Positions 17,373 to 27,008 of a stretch of 64,000 bases of DNA are shown here, piece after piece. The DNA comes from an uncultured SAR116 cluster alpha proteobacterium (GTDB lineage: Bacteria > Pseudomonadota > Alphaproteobacteria > Puniceispirillales > Puniceispirillaceae): assembly GCA_902596655.1 (NCBI GenBank), contig CACJUX010000007.1, positions 1-64,000 on the forward strand. The letters run 5' to 3'. Within the stretch, counting starts at the first letter, position 1; each line of letters starts with the position of its first letter. Under the pieces are notes generated by a model. That model was not told the DNA's origin and searched no databases. It saw only the letters and a list, made by a program, of their open reading frames with translations. The position numbers and the translations under genes were made by a program.

Positions 17373-17790
17373 ATATATTAAGGCATTCCATTTAATAGCG
17401 GTGATTAGTTGGATGGTTGGTTTGCTCTATTTGCCGCGCCTTTATGTTTATCACGCCGAGACCGATATCGGCTCAGTACGAGCTGAGACTTTCAAGGTCA
17501 TGGAGCGACGTTTGCTGAGAGCAATCATGAATCCTGCAATGATTTTAACATTTGGTTTTGGTATCTGGTTGATTGTTCTCAATCCAAGTTTGCTATCCGA
17601 AGGTTGGATGCATGTAAAGATTTTTTGTGTCCTGCTTATGTCCGCTTGTCACGGTAAATTCGCAAAAATGCGACGTCTACTGGAAAATAATGAAAAGCCT
17701 CTTACCTCGAAAATGTATCGTATTTGGAACGAAGTCCCGACTGGTCTGATGGTGATCATTGTGATTATGGCAGTGGTAAGACCAATTTGA
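17362..17790 (+). CDS. hemJ: Protoporphyrinogen oxidase HemJ
   Basis: Membrane-bound, heme-dependent protoporphyrinogen IX oxidase used by many alphaproteobacteria in place of HemG or HemY. The 142-residue product has a conserved His near residue 10 in YIKAFHLIAVISWMVGLLYLPRLYVYH. Membrane segments lie at about 5-25, 50-72, 80-98 and 120-140, with further conserved ERRLLRAIMNPAM and HVKIFCVLLMSACHG. It overlaps hemE by 11 bases, matching the usual hemE-hemJ-rho order. Confidence 0.94.
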   Translation: MGYEYIKAFHLIAVISWMVGLLYLPRLYVYHAETDIGSVRAETFKVMERRLLRAIMNPAMILTFGFGIWLIVLNPSLLSEGWMHVKIFCVLLMSACHGKFAKMRRLLENNEKPLTSKMYRIWNEVPTGLMVIIVIMAVVRPI

Positions 17791-17800
17791 TTTTGGTTTG

Positions 17801-17828
17801 TTGACATATTTGTGGCAAAGTTTACTAT
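17801..17828 (+). promoter_or_regulatory. Candidate sigma-70-type promoter for rho
   Basis: A TTGACA box at 17801-17806 and TACTAT at 17823-17828 are separated by 16 bases. They lie about 97 bases before the rho ATG, leaving an untranslated leader in which rho autoregulation would be expected. Both boxes are visible; activity is inferred. Confidence 0.5.
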
Positions 17829-17924
17829 TGAATTGTCTGATCATTAACCACAGGCGTCAGGGATAGCCATTCGGTCTTGTCCTTTTTCCTTCACTTCACA
17901 TCCATTATCCGTTGAGTTGATGTA

Positions 17925-19184
17925 ATGCATCTTCAGGAACTTAAACAAAAGTCACCGGCTGACCTTTTGGCATATGCTGAAGAGTTGGAAGTCGAAAATG
18001 CTAGCACACTCCGCAAGCAGGATATGATGTTTACCATTTTGAAACAGCTCGCCAATAATGAAGTGGCGATTTATGGCAGTGGTGTGCTTGAGGTCTTGTC
18101 CGATGGATTTGGCTTCCTGCGGGCGCCGGAGTCGAATTATCTCCCTGGGCCAGATGATATCTATGTGTCACCAAGCCAAGTGCGGCGTTTCAGTTTGCGG
18201 ACAGGGGACACGGTTGAGGGAGAAATCCGCGCACCAAAGGATGGTGAACGTTATTTTGCTCTGCTGAAAATTGAGACGATTAATTTTGAACAACCTGATG
18301 CGGTTCGCCACCGAATTAATTTTGACAATCTAACGCCACTCTATCCCGAGGAAAAGCTGACACTGGAGATGGCGTTCAATCCCGATAACAAAGACAATAC
18401 ACCGCGTGTTATTGATCTAGTTTCACCGATGGGCAAGGGTCAGCGCGGCCTGATTGTAGCGCCGCCGCGGACCGGTAAAACGATGATGCTGCAGAGCATA
18501 GCGCATGCAATCTCGGAAAATCATCCCGAGGTCTATCTAATCGTCCTCCTGATTGATGAAAGGCCTGAGGAAGTGACTGATATGCAGCGCTCAGTTCGTG
18601 GTGAGGTGATTTCCTCAACTTTTGATGAACCGGCATCAAGGCACGTTCAAGTTACTGAAATGGTTATAGAAAAAGCCAAAAGACTGGTTGAGCATAAACG
18701 CGATGTCGTAATACTTCTCGACTCAATTACGCGCCTTGCACGAGCTTATAACACAGTTGTACCATCATCAGGTAAAGTTCTGACCGGTGGTGTGGACGCG
18801 AATGCACTACAGCGGCCAAAGCGGTTCTTTGGCGCGGCGCGGAATGTTGAGGAAGGCGGGTCATTGACGATCATTGCCACCGCCCTGATCGAAACTGGGT
18901 CACGGATGGATGAGGTGATCTTTGAGGAATTCAAGGGGACCGGCAATAGTGAGGTCATTCTTGACCGCAAGCTGTCAGACAAACGGACCTTCCCAGCCAT
19001 TGACATCACCCGGTCCGGAACGCGCAAGGAAGAGCTGCTTGTTGACAAGGGTACACTCGCTAAGATGTGGGTCCTACGCCGCATTTTGATGCAGATGGGC
19101 CCTGTTGATGCGATGGAGTTCCTCATTGACAAGCTCAAGAACTCGAAGAGCAACGATGATTTCTTTGACCAGATGAACAGCTAG
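17925..19184 (+). CDS. rho: Transcription termination factor Rho
   Basis: Hexameric RNA-dependent ATPase/helicase that terminates untranslated transcripts. The 419-residue product has an N-terminal helical domain starting [21 protein letters not shown] and the RNA-binding cold-shock fold with GFGFLRAP and [19 protein letters not shown]. The ATPase has Walker [13 protein letters not shown] near residue 183, Walker [10 protein letters not shown], the Q-loop and R-loop region, and [22 protein letters not shown] near the end. Length is typical for alphaproteobacteria. Its stop overlaps the frame-corrected end of the opposing ogt gene. Confidence 0.98.
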   Translation: MHLQELKQKSPADLLAYAEELEVENASTLRKQDMMFTILKQLANNEVAIYGSGVLEVLSDGFGFLRAPESNYLPGPDDIYVSPSQVRRFSLRTGDTVEGEIRAPKDGERYFALLKIETINFEQPDAVRHRINFDNLTPLYPEEKLTLEMAFNPDNKDNTPRVIDLVSPMGKGQRGLIVAPPRTGKTMMLQSIAHAISENHPEVYLIVLLIDERPEEVTDMQRSVRGEVISSTFDEPASRHVQVTEMVIEKAKRLVEHKRDVVILLDSITRLARAYNTVVPSSGKVLTGGVDANALQRPKRFFGAARNVEEGGSLTIIATALIETGSRMDEVIFEEFKGTGNSEVILDRKLSDKRTFPAIDITRSGTRKEELLVDKGTLAKMWVLRRILMQMGPVDAMEFLIDKLKNSKSNDDFFDQMNS

Positions 19185-19217
19185 GCAAACTGCCGTTCTA
19201 GGGAAAGCAGAGCCATT

Positions 19218-19682
19218 TTACGGGCCAGATTGTCTACATTGTCGGCTGGCAGTGAGCTGCCCCCCCCCATAATGTCCCATCGTACCGTCTGATTTCACCA
19301 CCCTGTGACAGGGATAGATGATCGGGATCGGGTTTGAGGCGCAGGCGGTGCCAGCTGCCCGTGGGGCACGCGGTTTTCCTGCTGCTGCGGCAAACTCTTT
19401 GTAGGTGATGGTGCTGCCATAGCGGATTTGCATCATGACATTCATCCAGTGTCGGGCGGTTTCTGATCTTCCCTCGAGATTGATTGGCAAATCAAAACCC
19501 AGTCTGTCACCGGTGAAATATTCCCTCAGCTGACTGATTGTTTCACGTGAAACATCATCAGGTTTATCTGGCTCATCCCAGTGACTCTGGTCCCAGTCAA
19601 GGCGAATGAGGGCTTTGCCATCGCTTACGGCGCGGATCCAGCCAAGTGGTGAATGAAAAGTCATCTGATAAGGGGTAGTCAT
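19218..19682 (-). CDS. ogt: Methylated-DNA--protein-cysteine methyltransferase, probably frameshifted at the 3' end
   Basis: Suicide repair protein that transfers O6-alkyl groups from guanine to its own cysteine. The ATG at 19682 follows AGGAGG by 5 bases. The 154-residue reading has the active-site motif IIYPCHRVV and GSTITYKEFAAAAGKPRA of the DNA-binding helix-turn-helix. After GHYGGG the frame passes a run of nine G (plus-strand C at 19260-19268) and becomes unlike the family. Dropping one G restores SSLPADNVDNLARKMALLSLE and a stop at 19181-19183 that overlaps the rho stop. This may be assembly error, phase variation or recent loss. A perfect parS site lies within it, encoding VSRET. Confidence 0.85.
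   Translation of the reverse strand: MTTPYQMTFHSPLGWIRAVSDGKALIRLDWDQSHWDEPDKPDDVSRETISQLREYFTGDRLGFDLPINLEGRSETARHWMNVMMQIRYGSTITYKEFAAAAGKPRAPRAAGTACASNPIPIIYPCHRVVKSDGTMGHYGGGQLTASRQCRQSGP
19539..19554. other. parS: parS centromere site (perfect 16-bp palindrome) inside ogt
   Basis: TGTTTCACGTGAAACA matches the ParB-binding consensus at all positions. It lies inside ogt, read as Val-Ser-Arg-Glu-Thr, about 3.4 kb from the oriC-like spacer and 4.2 kb before parA. Confidence 0.95.
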
Positions 19683-19821
19683 CACAACCTCCTGTTTTTG
19701 GTTAGGTGGTGGTTACCATTCAAGTGACAGCGTCCAGATAAACAAACTTGCTGAAAGGTGAGATTGGTTATAAGTCTACGCAGAATCGCAATCCGGTGAA
19801 AGATAATATGGAGCAGCCCTG

Positions 19822-21159
19822 ATGGCTAGCGAGACCGACACAATCTATGCCCTGGCAACACCGCCTGGAAAATCGGCCATTGCCGTGATCCGCATCAGTG
19901 GTGACCGGGCCGCCAACGTCCCTGGGGCATTTGATGCGAAATGCCCTGAGCCCGGCCGGTTCTCGCTACAGACATTGGTTGATGGGACAGGCGCGGTGAT
20001 TGATCAGGCGCTGTTACTTTTCATGGCGGCGCCGCACTCGAGTACGGGTGAGGATGTTGTTGAAATTCACTGTCACGGTGGTGTCGCTGTCACCCAGACA
20101 CTGCTTGGTTCGCTTTCTGGTCTGGCTGGATTGCGCCTTGCTGTGGCAGGTGAGTTCACCCACCGGATGTTTCACAATGGCAAGACAGACCTGCTGGGTG
20201 TCGAGGGTCTCGCCGATATCATTGAGGCTGATACAGGCCGGCAATTGGAGCAGGCTTGGTCACAGATGCGCGGCGCGCTGCGCGATCCTGTGACACGGTG
20301 GCGGCAAGCCACAATCAAGATTGCCGCAGAGTTGGAAGCCATTATTGATTTTCCCGATGAGGAGATACCGGCTTCTGTGGTGGCGTCAATTGACGAGGGT
20401 GTGGACGCATTGATTGCGGAAATCTCAGATTGTCTGGATGACAACAGAGTTGGTGAACGCGTGCGCGACGGTGTTCAGGTAACGATTCTGGGTCCCGTCA
20501 ATGCTGGCAAATCAACATTGTTGAATCGGATTGCCAACCGTCCTGCGGCTATTGTTTCGGGTGAGGCAGGGACCACACGTGATCTTGTGTCGGTCAGCCT
20601 TGATGTGGGCGGGGTACCGGTAACGCTCATCGATACAGCGGGAATTCGGCAGAATGTGGGGGCGGTTGAGACAGAAGGCATTTCCCGCGCACTGGCTGCT
20701 GCCGGTGAGGCCGATCATACCATCATCGTCGTCGATGGTTCGCGTGATGATTGGCAACAGGATTATGCAGCACTTACCGGGAGTGCGGGGGGCGAGCATT
20801 TTCTGGTGGTGAATAAAACCGATCGTGGGATCACCGGAACCCCGCCTGATAATGCGCTTTTGATGTCGCTTGCCGATGACCGTGGTTTTGACGGGTTCCT
20901 TGATCAGCTTTCCACAAGAATTATGCAAGTCAACAGTGCCCAGAACAGCGCAATTATTACCAGAGCGCGGCACAGGCAGGCGCTGGAGGCGACATTGCAT
21001 GGGCTTGAGGCGGGGTTAAGGGGGAATCTCAAGCAGGCCCCTGAACTGGTTGCTGAGGAATTTCGTTCGGCCGCTGCTGCTCTTGGTCGCATCACAGGCG
21101 AAATTGACACTGAGGATCTCCTCGATGTTATTTTTTCATCCTTTTGCATTGGAAAATGA
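19822..21159 (+). CDS. mnmE: tRNA modification GTPase MnmE (TrmE)
   Basis: With MnmG it forms the complex that makes cmnm5U34 in certain tRNAs. The 445-residue product starts DTIYALATPPGKSAIAVIRISG. The central G domain has G1 LGPVNAGKSTLLN near residue 222 and the G2 region GTTRD. G3 is LIDTAG and G4 is VVNKTD. The C-terminal CIGK motif, whose cysteine is needed for catalysis, is intact. It is followed by mnmG after 48 bases, the standard ori-proximal order. Confidence 0.97.
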   Translation: MASETDTIYALATPPGKSAIAVIRISGDRAANVPGAFDAKCPEPGRFSLQTLVDGTGAVIDQALLLFMAAPHSSTGEDVVEIHCHGGVAVTQTLLGSLSGLAGLRLAVAGEFTHRMFHNGKTDLLGVEGLADIIEADTGRQLEQAWSQMRGALRDPVTRWRQATIKIAAELEAIIDFPDEEIPASVVASIDEGVDALIAEISDCLDDNRVGERVRDGVQVTILGPVNAGKSTLLNRIANRPAAIVSGEAGTTRDLVSVSLDVGGVPVTLIDTAGIRQNVGAVETEGISRALAAAGEADHTIIVVDGSRDDWQQDYAALTGSAGGEHFLVVNKTDRGITGTPPDNALLMSLADDRGFDGFLDQLSTRIMQVNSAQNSAIITRARHRQALEATLHGLEAGLRGNLKQAPELVAEEFRSAAAALGRITGEIDTEDLLDVIFSSFCIGK

Positions 21160-21207
21160 TCCAAAGCTGGGCATAACACTGTATATGATAGCTGGGCGGA
21201 TATAGTG

Positions 21208-23109
21208 ATGACCCATGATGTAATTGTTGTTGGGGGAGGCCATGCCGGCAGCGAGGCTGCTGCTGCTGCCGCGAGAATGGGTGCGCGCGTTGCGCTGGTC
21301 ACGATGCAGCTGTCAAAAATTGGAGAAATGTCCTGCAATCCTGCGATCGGAGGGCTTGGCAAGGGGCATCTTGTCCGCGAGATTGATGCGCTTGACGGGT
21401 TGATGGGACAGGCAATCGACCGTGCTGGTATTCAATTCCGCATGCTGAACAAATCCCGTGGCCCGGCTGTGCATGGCCCCCGGGCGCAGGCGGATAGACA
21501 GCTTTACCGCTCTGCTATTCAGGCGCTTCTTGTCGAGCAGACCGGGGTTTCGCTAATTGAGGCGGCGGTTGGTGATCTTCATATCGAGGCTGGTCATTGC
21601 CGTGGCATTGTCACTGAGGCCGGTGACATTATTCGCGCAGGTGCCGTTGTTCTGACAACAGGGACCTTTCTTGATGGGCTGATCCATCTGGGAGCGGAAA
21701 AAACACAAGCTGGGCGGATTGGCGAATCGCCCTCTCAGGCCCTGGCCGCCCGGCTACGGGCGCTCGATTTGCCTGTAGGCCGGCTGAAAACTGGAACCCC
21801 GCCGCGTCTGGATGGCCGAACCATTGCTTGGGACTCGCTAGAAATGCAGCCAGCAGATGACCCGCCGATCCCCTTTTCAACGCTGACAAGTCAGATCACC
21901 GTGCCGCAGATCAAATGTGGTATCACCAGAACGACAGCCGAGACACATCGGATCATCGCTGCCTCAATCCACCTATCAGCAGTCTATAGTGGACAGATCT
22001 CCGGTCAGGGGCCGCGCTATTGCCCGTCAATCGAGGACAAGGTCCACCGTTTTGCTGATAAAAGCTCGCATCAGCTTTTTCTGGAGCCTGAGGGGCTGGA
22101 GGATCCCACGGTTTATCCGAACGGTATCTCGACGAGTCTGCCGCGGGATGTTCAGGACGCGCTGGTGGCATCGATCCCGGGGCTGGAAAAGGCAAAGATC
22201 ATGCAATATGGCTATGCCATTGAATATGATTTCATCGATCCGAGGGCGCTCACCCGCACACTTGGTCTGCGCCAGCTACCGGGCCTGTTTCTGGCCGGTC
22301 AGATCAATGGTACTACCGGCTATGAGGAGGCTGCGGCGCAGGGGCTGGTTGCTGGCGTCAATGCCAGCCTGCTGGCTGCTGGTAGGGACTCTGATTTCGT
22401 CCTTGATCGTGCTGATGCCTATATCGGGGTGATGATTGATGATCTGACAACGAAGGGAGCTCCCGAACCTTACCGGATGTTCACATCACGCGCCGAATAT
22501 AGGCTGTTACTGCGTGCGGATAATGCTGATCAGCGATTGACCGAGCGTGGCATTGCGCTTGGCTGCGTCGGCGCGCGGCGTTTGGCGGCATGGAAGGAGA
22601 AATCTACCCGTCTTGCTAGCGCGCGCGGTCAGCTTGCCTCACTGTCAGCGACTCCAAGAATGCTGCGTTCATATGACCTGCCAGTGCCACGTGATGGCGC
22701 GACACGCACGGCCGCTGATCTTCTCTCGCTTGAGGGGATTACGCTGGAACGGCTGCGGGCGGTGTGGCCGGAACTGGGGCAGATCCCCGGCCAGCTTCAT
22801 CAGCAGCTGGAGGCGGATTGTCGCTATGCCAGCTACGTGCAGCGTCAACGCGCAGATATTGATGCGCTAAAACGTGACGAGGCGATGAAAATCCCGGCAG
22901 ATTTGGATTTTTCTGCTGTTGGCGGGCTGTCGGCTGAAGCCTGTGACCTGCTGACACGCCACCGCCCCGATACAATCGCCCAGGCAAACCGACTGCCCGG
23001 GATGACACCGGCAGCTGTTCTGGCGGTGCTAAGGCATCTGAAGCGGCCGTCTGTTGCACCATCCATCATGGGTGACCATACAGCGCAGCTGGCTGGCAAA
23101 GTACATTGA
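21208..23109 (+). CDS. mnmG: tRNA uridine 5-carboxymethylaminomethyl modification enzyme MnmG (GidA)
   Basis: FAD-dependent partner of MnmE in wobble-uridine modification. The ATG at 21208 follows a GTG at 21205 that could also be read as start. The 633-residue product has the dinucleotide fold [22 protein letters not shown] at residues 4-25 (cited as [14 protein letters not shown]). [34 protein letters not shown], a CxxxxxKxxRF-type region with [13 protein letters not shown], and [19 protein letters not shown] are present. The end overlaps rsmG by 4 bases (TTGA). Confidence 0.97.
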   Translation: MTHDVIVVGGGHAGSEAAAAAARMGARVALVTMQLSKIGEMSCNPAIGGLGKGHLVREIDALDGLMGQAIDRAGIQFRMLNKSRGPAVHGPRAQADRQLYRSAIQALLVEQTGVSLIEAAVGDLHIEAGHCRGIVTEAGDIIRAGAVVLTTGTFLDGLIHLGAEKTQAGRIGESPSQALAARLRALDLPVGRLKTGTPPRLDGRTIAWDSLEMQPADDPPIPFSTLTSQITVPQIKCGITRTTAETHRIIAASIHLSAVYSGQISGQGPRYCPSIEDKVHRFADKSSHQLFLEPEGLEDPTVYPNGISTSLPRDVQDALVASIPGLEKAKIMQYGYAIEYDFIDPRALTRTLGLRQLPGLFLAGQINGTTGYEEAAAQGLVAGVNASLLAAGRDSDFVLDRADAYIGVMIDDLTTKGAPEPYRMFTSRAEYRLLLRADNADQRLTERGIALGCVGARRLAAWKEKSTRLASARGQLASLSATPRMLRSYDLPVPRDGATRTAADLLSLEGITLERLRAVWPELGQIPGQLHQQLEADCRYASYVQRQRADIDALKRDEAMKIPADLDFSAVGGLSAEACDLLTRHRPDTIAQANRLPGMTPAAVLAVLRHLKRPSVAPSIMGDHTAQLAGKVH

Positions 23110-23750
23110 CTTTGGATGACTCTGGGCAAATCCCACTTGATTGCGGAGTGGTCGATCAACTTAATGTTTCACGTGAAACAATTGACCAGCTGGCTGCATA
23201 TCTTGCGCTTCTTGCCAAATGGCAGCCGCGGATTAATCTTGTTTCCTCGTCGACGCTGGCCGATGCTTGGCGCCGGCATATCCTTGATTCGGCGCAGCTG
23301 GCGGTTTTTCTCCCTGAGAATGGCGCCCACATTCTCGACATTGGCAGCGGCGCGGGTTTTCCCGGGCTTGTGCTGTCGATCATCACTGATAATCAGTTAA
23401 CGTTGGTCGAGTCGGACCAGCGTAAATCAGTCTTTCTACAGACAGTTATCCGCGAATTGGGTTTGACGGCCACTGTCAGGAACGAGCGGATCGAGGCGAT
23501 TCCAGCACTGGGTGCCGGCATAGTGACAGCGCGGGCGCTCGCCCCCGTCGAGCGACTGCTGCTGTTGCTGGACAGACAGCTGCCTTCCGTTGAGAGGTGC
23601 CTGTTCTTAAAGGGCGCTTCGCTACAAGAGGAATTGACCGCTTTGCAAAGCTACACCAATATAGTTCATCGCATTCACCCAAGTGTAACGAGTCAGGATG
23701 GGGCGATCCTTGAACTCAATACGACTCGTCATCCTGATTTGGAGCTGTAA
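23106..23750 (+). CDS. rsmG: 16S rRNA (guanine(527)-N7)-methyltransferase RsmG (GidB)
   Basis: Methylates G527 of 16S rRNA; loss gives low-level streptomycin resistance in several bacteria. Up to 214 residues if translation starts at the TTG at 23106, which overlaps the mnmG stop; no in-frame ATG precedes the conserved region, so a TTG or GTG start is implied. Motifs: [30 protein letters not shown] (cited as [19 protein letters not shown]), the SAM loop [29 protein letters not shown], and [14 protein letters not shown] perfect parS site lies in its 5' part. parA follows after one base. Confidence 0.94.
   Translation: MTLDDSGQIPLDCGVVDQLNVSRETIDQLAAYLALLAKWQPRINLVSSSTLADAWRRHILDSAQLAVFLPENGAHILDIGSGAGFPGLVLSIITDNQLTLVESDQRKSVFLQTVIRELGLTATVRNERIEAIPALGAGIVTARALAPVERLLLLLDRQLPSVERCLFLKGASLQEELTALQSYTNIVHRIHPSVTSQDGAILELNTTRHPDLEL
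23165..23180. other. parS: parS centromere site (perfect 16-bp palindrome) inside rsmG
   Basis: A second TGTTTCACGTGAAACA, again read in frame as Val-Ser-Arg-Glu-Thr, lies 571 bases before the parA start and about 6.8 kb from the oriC-like spacer. Confidence 0.96.
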
Positions 23751-23751
23751 C

Positions 23752-24528
23752 ATGGCTGCCTCACCGCGAATTGTCGCTGTTGCCAATCAAAAGGGTGGCG
23801 TTGGCAAAACAACAACATCGGTCAATCTGGCGACAGCGCTTGCCGCCTGTGGGCGCAGGGTTTTGTTGATTGATTTCGACCCACAGGGAAATGCCAGCAC
23901 CGGGCTTGGCATTGCTGACCGTGAATTCAACAGCTATCGGCTGGTCACCTCAGGCTGCACAGCGCGTGAGGCGGTGCAACCGACTCTGGTGCCACGATTG
24001 GACATCATCCCCGCCGTGGTTGATTTATCAGCAGCCGAGGTTGAGTTGACGGATATGGAACGCCGTGAGTATCAGCTGGCGGACGGGATATCTAAAATTT
24101 GTGTTGATTATCAATATGTTATTATTGATTGTCCACCATCCTTGGGAATGCTCACGGTGAATTCATTGACGGCAGCCACCTCTGTCCTGGTGCCGCTGCA
24201 ATGCGAATTCTATGCGCTTGAGGGTTTGACGCAGCTGATGCACACGATTGAGGCTGTTCGTGCCGGGCTCAACCCGCATCTGTTGATGCAGGGCATTGTT
24301 CTTACGATGTATGATACGCGCAACAGATTGTCATCGATGGTGGCCAATGATGTGCGCGGTCATCTGGGGCATCTAGTCTATGACACGGTGATCCCCCGTA
24401 ATGTTCGGGTGTCGGAAGCCCCATCCTTTGGTCAGCCTGTTCTGATGTATGATCTGAAATGCCCGGGATCACAGGCCTATGCGGCATTGGCTGCCGAGGT
24501 GTTGACCCAGGAAAGGCAAGCCGCATGA
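23752..24528 (+). CDS. parA: Chromosome partitioning ATPase ParA (Soj)
   Basis: Walker-type ATPase that moves ParB-bound origins toward the poles. The 258-residue product has the deviant Walker A ANQKGGVGKTTTSVNLA with the signature Lys at about residues 12-28. RVLLIDFDPQGNASTGLG, IIDCPPSLGMLTVNSLTAA (Walker B) and VLTMYDTRN are also present. The ATG at 23752 comes one base after the rsmG stop; a longer open frame from 23698 is inside rsmG and is rejected. It overlaps parB by 4 bases (ATGA). Confidence 0.98.
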   Translation: MAASPRIVAVANQKGGVGKTTTSVNLATALAACGRRVLLIDFDPQGNASTGLGIADREFNSYRLVTSGCTAREAVQPTLVPRLDIIPAVVDLSAAEVELTDMERREYQLADGISKICVDYQYVIIDCPPSLGMLTVNSLTAATSVLVPLQCEFYALEGLTQLMHTIEAVRAGLNPHLLMQGIVLTMYDTRNRLSSMVANDVRGHLGHLVYDTVIPRNVRVSEAPSFGQPVLMYDLKCPGSQAYAALAAEVLTQERQAA

Positions 24529-25478
24529 GCGACAAGAAAAAAAACCAGACACAAGGCACAAAACGAATTAGCAAGCCGGCACCCAATCGCGGATTGGGAC
24601 GGGGTTTGTCATCCCTACTTGGTGATGTGGGAGTGGCTGCTGCTGCGGGTATTGCCGCGCCAAGGAGTGACGTCCAGGCTCCGGCTCTGGACAGACTGTC
24701 CGGCTTGAGTGAGATTCCAATCGAATGGATCAACACTGGTCCTTGGCAACCGCGGCGTGTTTTTGCCCAGGATGCGCTGGCCGAGCTGGCTGACTCGATC
24801 CGCCAGAAAGGGATCCTCCAGCCAATTCTGGTCCGTCCCAGCCCCGACCGGCCTACACGGTTTGAGCTGATCGCCGGGGAGCGGCGCTGGCGCGCGGCGC
24901 AGCTGGCGCAACTCCATATCGTGCCGGCCATCGTGCGGGATTTTAAGGATGCCCAGGCCTATGAAATTGCGTTGATTGAGAATGTCCAGCGGGCTGATCT
25001 ATCGGCGATTGAAGAGGCGAAGGGCTATCAGAAATTGCTGGCTCATTATGACTATACACAAGATCAATTATCTGAAATCATTGGAAAATCAAGAAGCCAT
25101 ATTTCCAATCTTCTGCGTCTTCTGACATTGCCTGAAAAGGTTCAAGATATGGTAATGGAAGGTCTGCTTTCGATGGGCCAGGTTCGCCCTATCATCAATC
25201 ACAAGGATTGCATGGCATTGGCCTGGCAGATCGTGAAAAAAGGCCTTTCCGCTCGCCAGGTTGAGGCATTGGTGAAAAAAGGTGATGGATCACGGGTGCA
25301 GACAGGTCGGCGGGAAAAATCTGCCAATATCCGAGATCTCGAGGCAAAGGCCAGCACCGCTACGGGTGTCAATGTGACGATCGAGTGGGATGAGAACAGG
25401 GATATTGGCTCGGTGCATCTGAAGAATTGCTCGCATGACCAGCTGGAGAACATTCTTGTCAGGCTGGCTGTGATGTAG
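24525..25478 (+). CDS. parB: Chromosome partitioning protein ParB (Spo0J)
   Basis: CTP-dependent DNA clamp that loads at parS and spreads along the origin region. The 317-residue product begins with a basic stretch and the ParA-stimulating motif RGLGRGLSSLLGD near residues 23-35. The N-terminal CTPase domain has IEWINTGPWQPRRVF and the GERRWRA box (FELIAGERRWRAAQLAQL). LIENVQRADLSAIEEAKGY and the HTH SEIIGKSRSHISNLLRLL are followed by a C-terminal dimerisation domain. It overlaps parA by 4 bases. Two parS sites upstream are its expected targets. Confidence 0.98.
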   Translation: MSDKKKNQTQGTKRISKPAPNRGLGRGLSSLLGDVGVAAAAGIAAPRSDVQAPALDRLSGLSEIPIEWINTGPWQPRRVFAQDALAELADSIRQKGILQPILVRPSPDRPTRFELIAGERRWRAAQLAQLHIVPAIVRDFKDAQAYEIALIENVQRADLSAIEEAKGYQKLLAHYDYTQDQLSEIIGKSRSHISNLLRLLTLPEKVQDMVMEGLLSMGQVRPIINHKDCMALAWQIVKKGLSARQVEALVKKGDGSRVQTGRREKSANIRDLEAKASTATGVNVTIEWDENRDIGSVHLKNCSHDQLENILVRLAVM

Positions 25479-25491
25479 CGCTGGCACCGGG

Positions 25492-26517
25492 TCAGCGGAG
25501 GCTTTTTGCCCGCAGCGACAATCCCAGCAGGCATTGTGAACAGATTACCCGCTCATCGAGACCACCAGATTTGATTGTTATTTCGGCGTCCTGAAGCCGG
25601 TTCAGCGCTTCACTTCCATACGTGTCACGCCAGGATTTCACCTGCAACGTCATTTTGTGCTGTAATTTGAAATGCACCGGGGGACGCAGGTTGCGGATGG
25701 CCGCTGCAGCCGTGGCACCGTTGGCCATCGCTAATGCCGCTATCTTGATTTGCTGGAAATAGTTTTGGCAGCCCCGTAATACCATGATTGCACTCATATC
25801 TTCATGCCATGCCTTGGCAAGCGTATGTTTCAGTACGCCGCTGTCGCCATCGGCGGCAGCGCTGGCGATATCATTGATGGTAAGTGACGCGCTGTCACCA
25901 AGTGCCACTGACACTTCATCAATTGATAGTGATCCGCCCTTTCCGGCAAACAGCGACAGCTTCTCGATTTCCATTCTTGAAACCATTCGGTTGCTGCCCA
26001 GTCGAGAGGTTATCAATCGAATAGCGTCTTCTGCAATGGTGATCTGATCACGTGCCATGATTTGCTGTACGAGGGTAGTGATGTCGGTATCATTGTCCTC
26101 ATAGCAGCCAATCGCCGCTGCATTGTCCGCCCCTTCAAAGAGCTTGACCACAGCATGTCTCGCCGTCGTGTCGTTGGCCTCGACCACCACGAAGGACGTG
26201 CTGAGATCACTGGCCAAAGCCAATTTGCAGGCTTCGAGCAGATCACTGCCCCGGCCCTTTACTATGACGAGGCGGACATCGCTGAATATTGTGATTGAAG
26301 CGGCAGCATCGGCGATGAGGCAAGGCTCGCCTACAAGCTGATCACCATCGAGGCGTGTGACTGAAAAAATATCATCGGGATCAGCGGCATAGAGCAGCGC
26401 AAGTGTCTGGCTGCGTTCGGCTATCAGACCGGCGTCTGTTCCATGAAGCAGAGCCGCGCGGATTCCTACTGGCGGCCGTCTTAGAAAGGTCGATATTTGC
26501 CTTGGTGGCACTTTCAT
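25492..26517 (-). CDS. holA: DNA polymerase III delta subunit
   Basis: Subunit of the clamp loader that opens the sliding clamp. The 341-residue product begins with the HolA-like PPVGIRAALLHGTDAGLIAER. Acidic and hydrophobic AAA+-like domains follow (DVRLVIVKGRGSDLLEAC, FEGADNAAAIGCYED). The helical C-terminal collar includes NYFQQIKIAALAMANGATAAAA and PVHFKLQHKM. Its ATG shares one base with the lptE stop (TGATG). It converges with parB. The order leuS-lptE-holA then parB is the usual alphaproteobacterial one. Confidence 0.93.
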   Translation of the reverse strand: MKVPPRQISTFLRRPPVGIRAALLHGTDAGLIAERSQTLALLYAADPDDIFSVTRLDGDQLVGEPCLIADAAASITIFSDVRLVIVKGRGSDLLEACKLALASDLSTSFVVVEANDTTARHAVVKLFEGADNAAAIGCYEDNDTDITTLVQQIMARDQITIAEDAIRLITSRLGSNRMVSRMEIEKLSLFAGKGGSLSIDEVSVALGDSASLTINDIASAAADGDSGVLKHTLAKAWHEDMSAIMVLRGCQNYFQQIKIAALAMANGATAAAAIRNLRPPVHFKLQHKMTLQVKSWRDTYGSEALNRLQDAEITIKSGGLDERVICSQCLLGLSLRAKSLR

Positions 26518-27008
26518 CAATTATTACGGGCTATAAAAAACAGTTGCATCCTATTGGCGACGCGATCTGCGAGAAGTTTGGCAAGCCTTTCTTGCCCCTG
26601 TATTTCGGATTCATCCTGTCCATAATAGGAGGAAACGGCACCAAGCGTCGCATTTGTTGAAATTGCATCCCTTAACTCGGTCTCACCGGTCGTAAGGTTG
26701 GTCAGCGTGAACGACACGGACATCGTCATTTTTTTCAAAGTTGACGACGAACCGACAACTGACAGGGTGCTGGCTGAATTGACTGAGAGATCGGAGTCCA
26801 GCGTATGGGTAGGCGTGACCCCGGGGTTCATCATCAACTTATCCTTAAGCTGGCGGGTGTAAATTTGTCCTAGGCGCCCGGATGAGGTGATCACTTGAAT
26901 GCTGGCGATCTTATTATGTTCGCTCTCCGAGAGTGGACGAACTGTGAAGTCACTGCAGGCAGTTACCGTTAGCAGGAGAAGCAGGGATAGTGTTTTAAAC
27001 CACAACAT
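26517..27008 (-). CDS. lptE: LPS-assembly lipoprotein LptE
   Basis: Outer-membrane lipoprotein that plugs LptD during lipopolysaccharide insertion. The 163-residue product has a signal sequence and lipobox [10 protein letters not shown] with the lipidated Cys near residue 18, followed by FTVRPL as in alphaproteobacterial LptE. A repeated beta pattern and a C-terminal helix ([18 protein letters not shown]) follow. It overlaps the leuS 3' end by 14 bases and is coupled to holA by TGATG. Sequence conservation in the family is low, so the call leans on context. Confidence 0.88.
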   Translation of the reverse strand: MLWFKTLSLLLLLTVTACSDFTVRPLSESEHNKIASIQVITSSGRLGQIYTRQLKDKLMMNPGVTPTHTLDSDLSVNSASTLSVVGSSSTLKKMTMSVSFTLTNLTTGETELRDAISTNATLGAVSSYYGQDESEIQGQERLAKLLADRVANRMQLFFIARNN

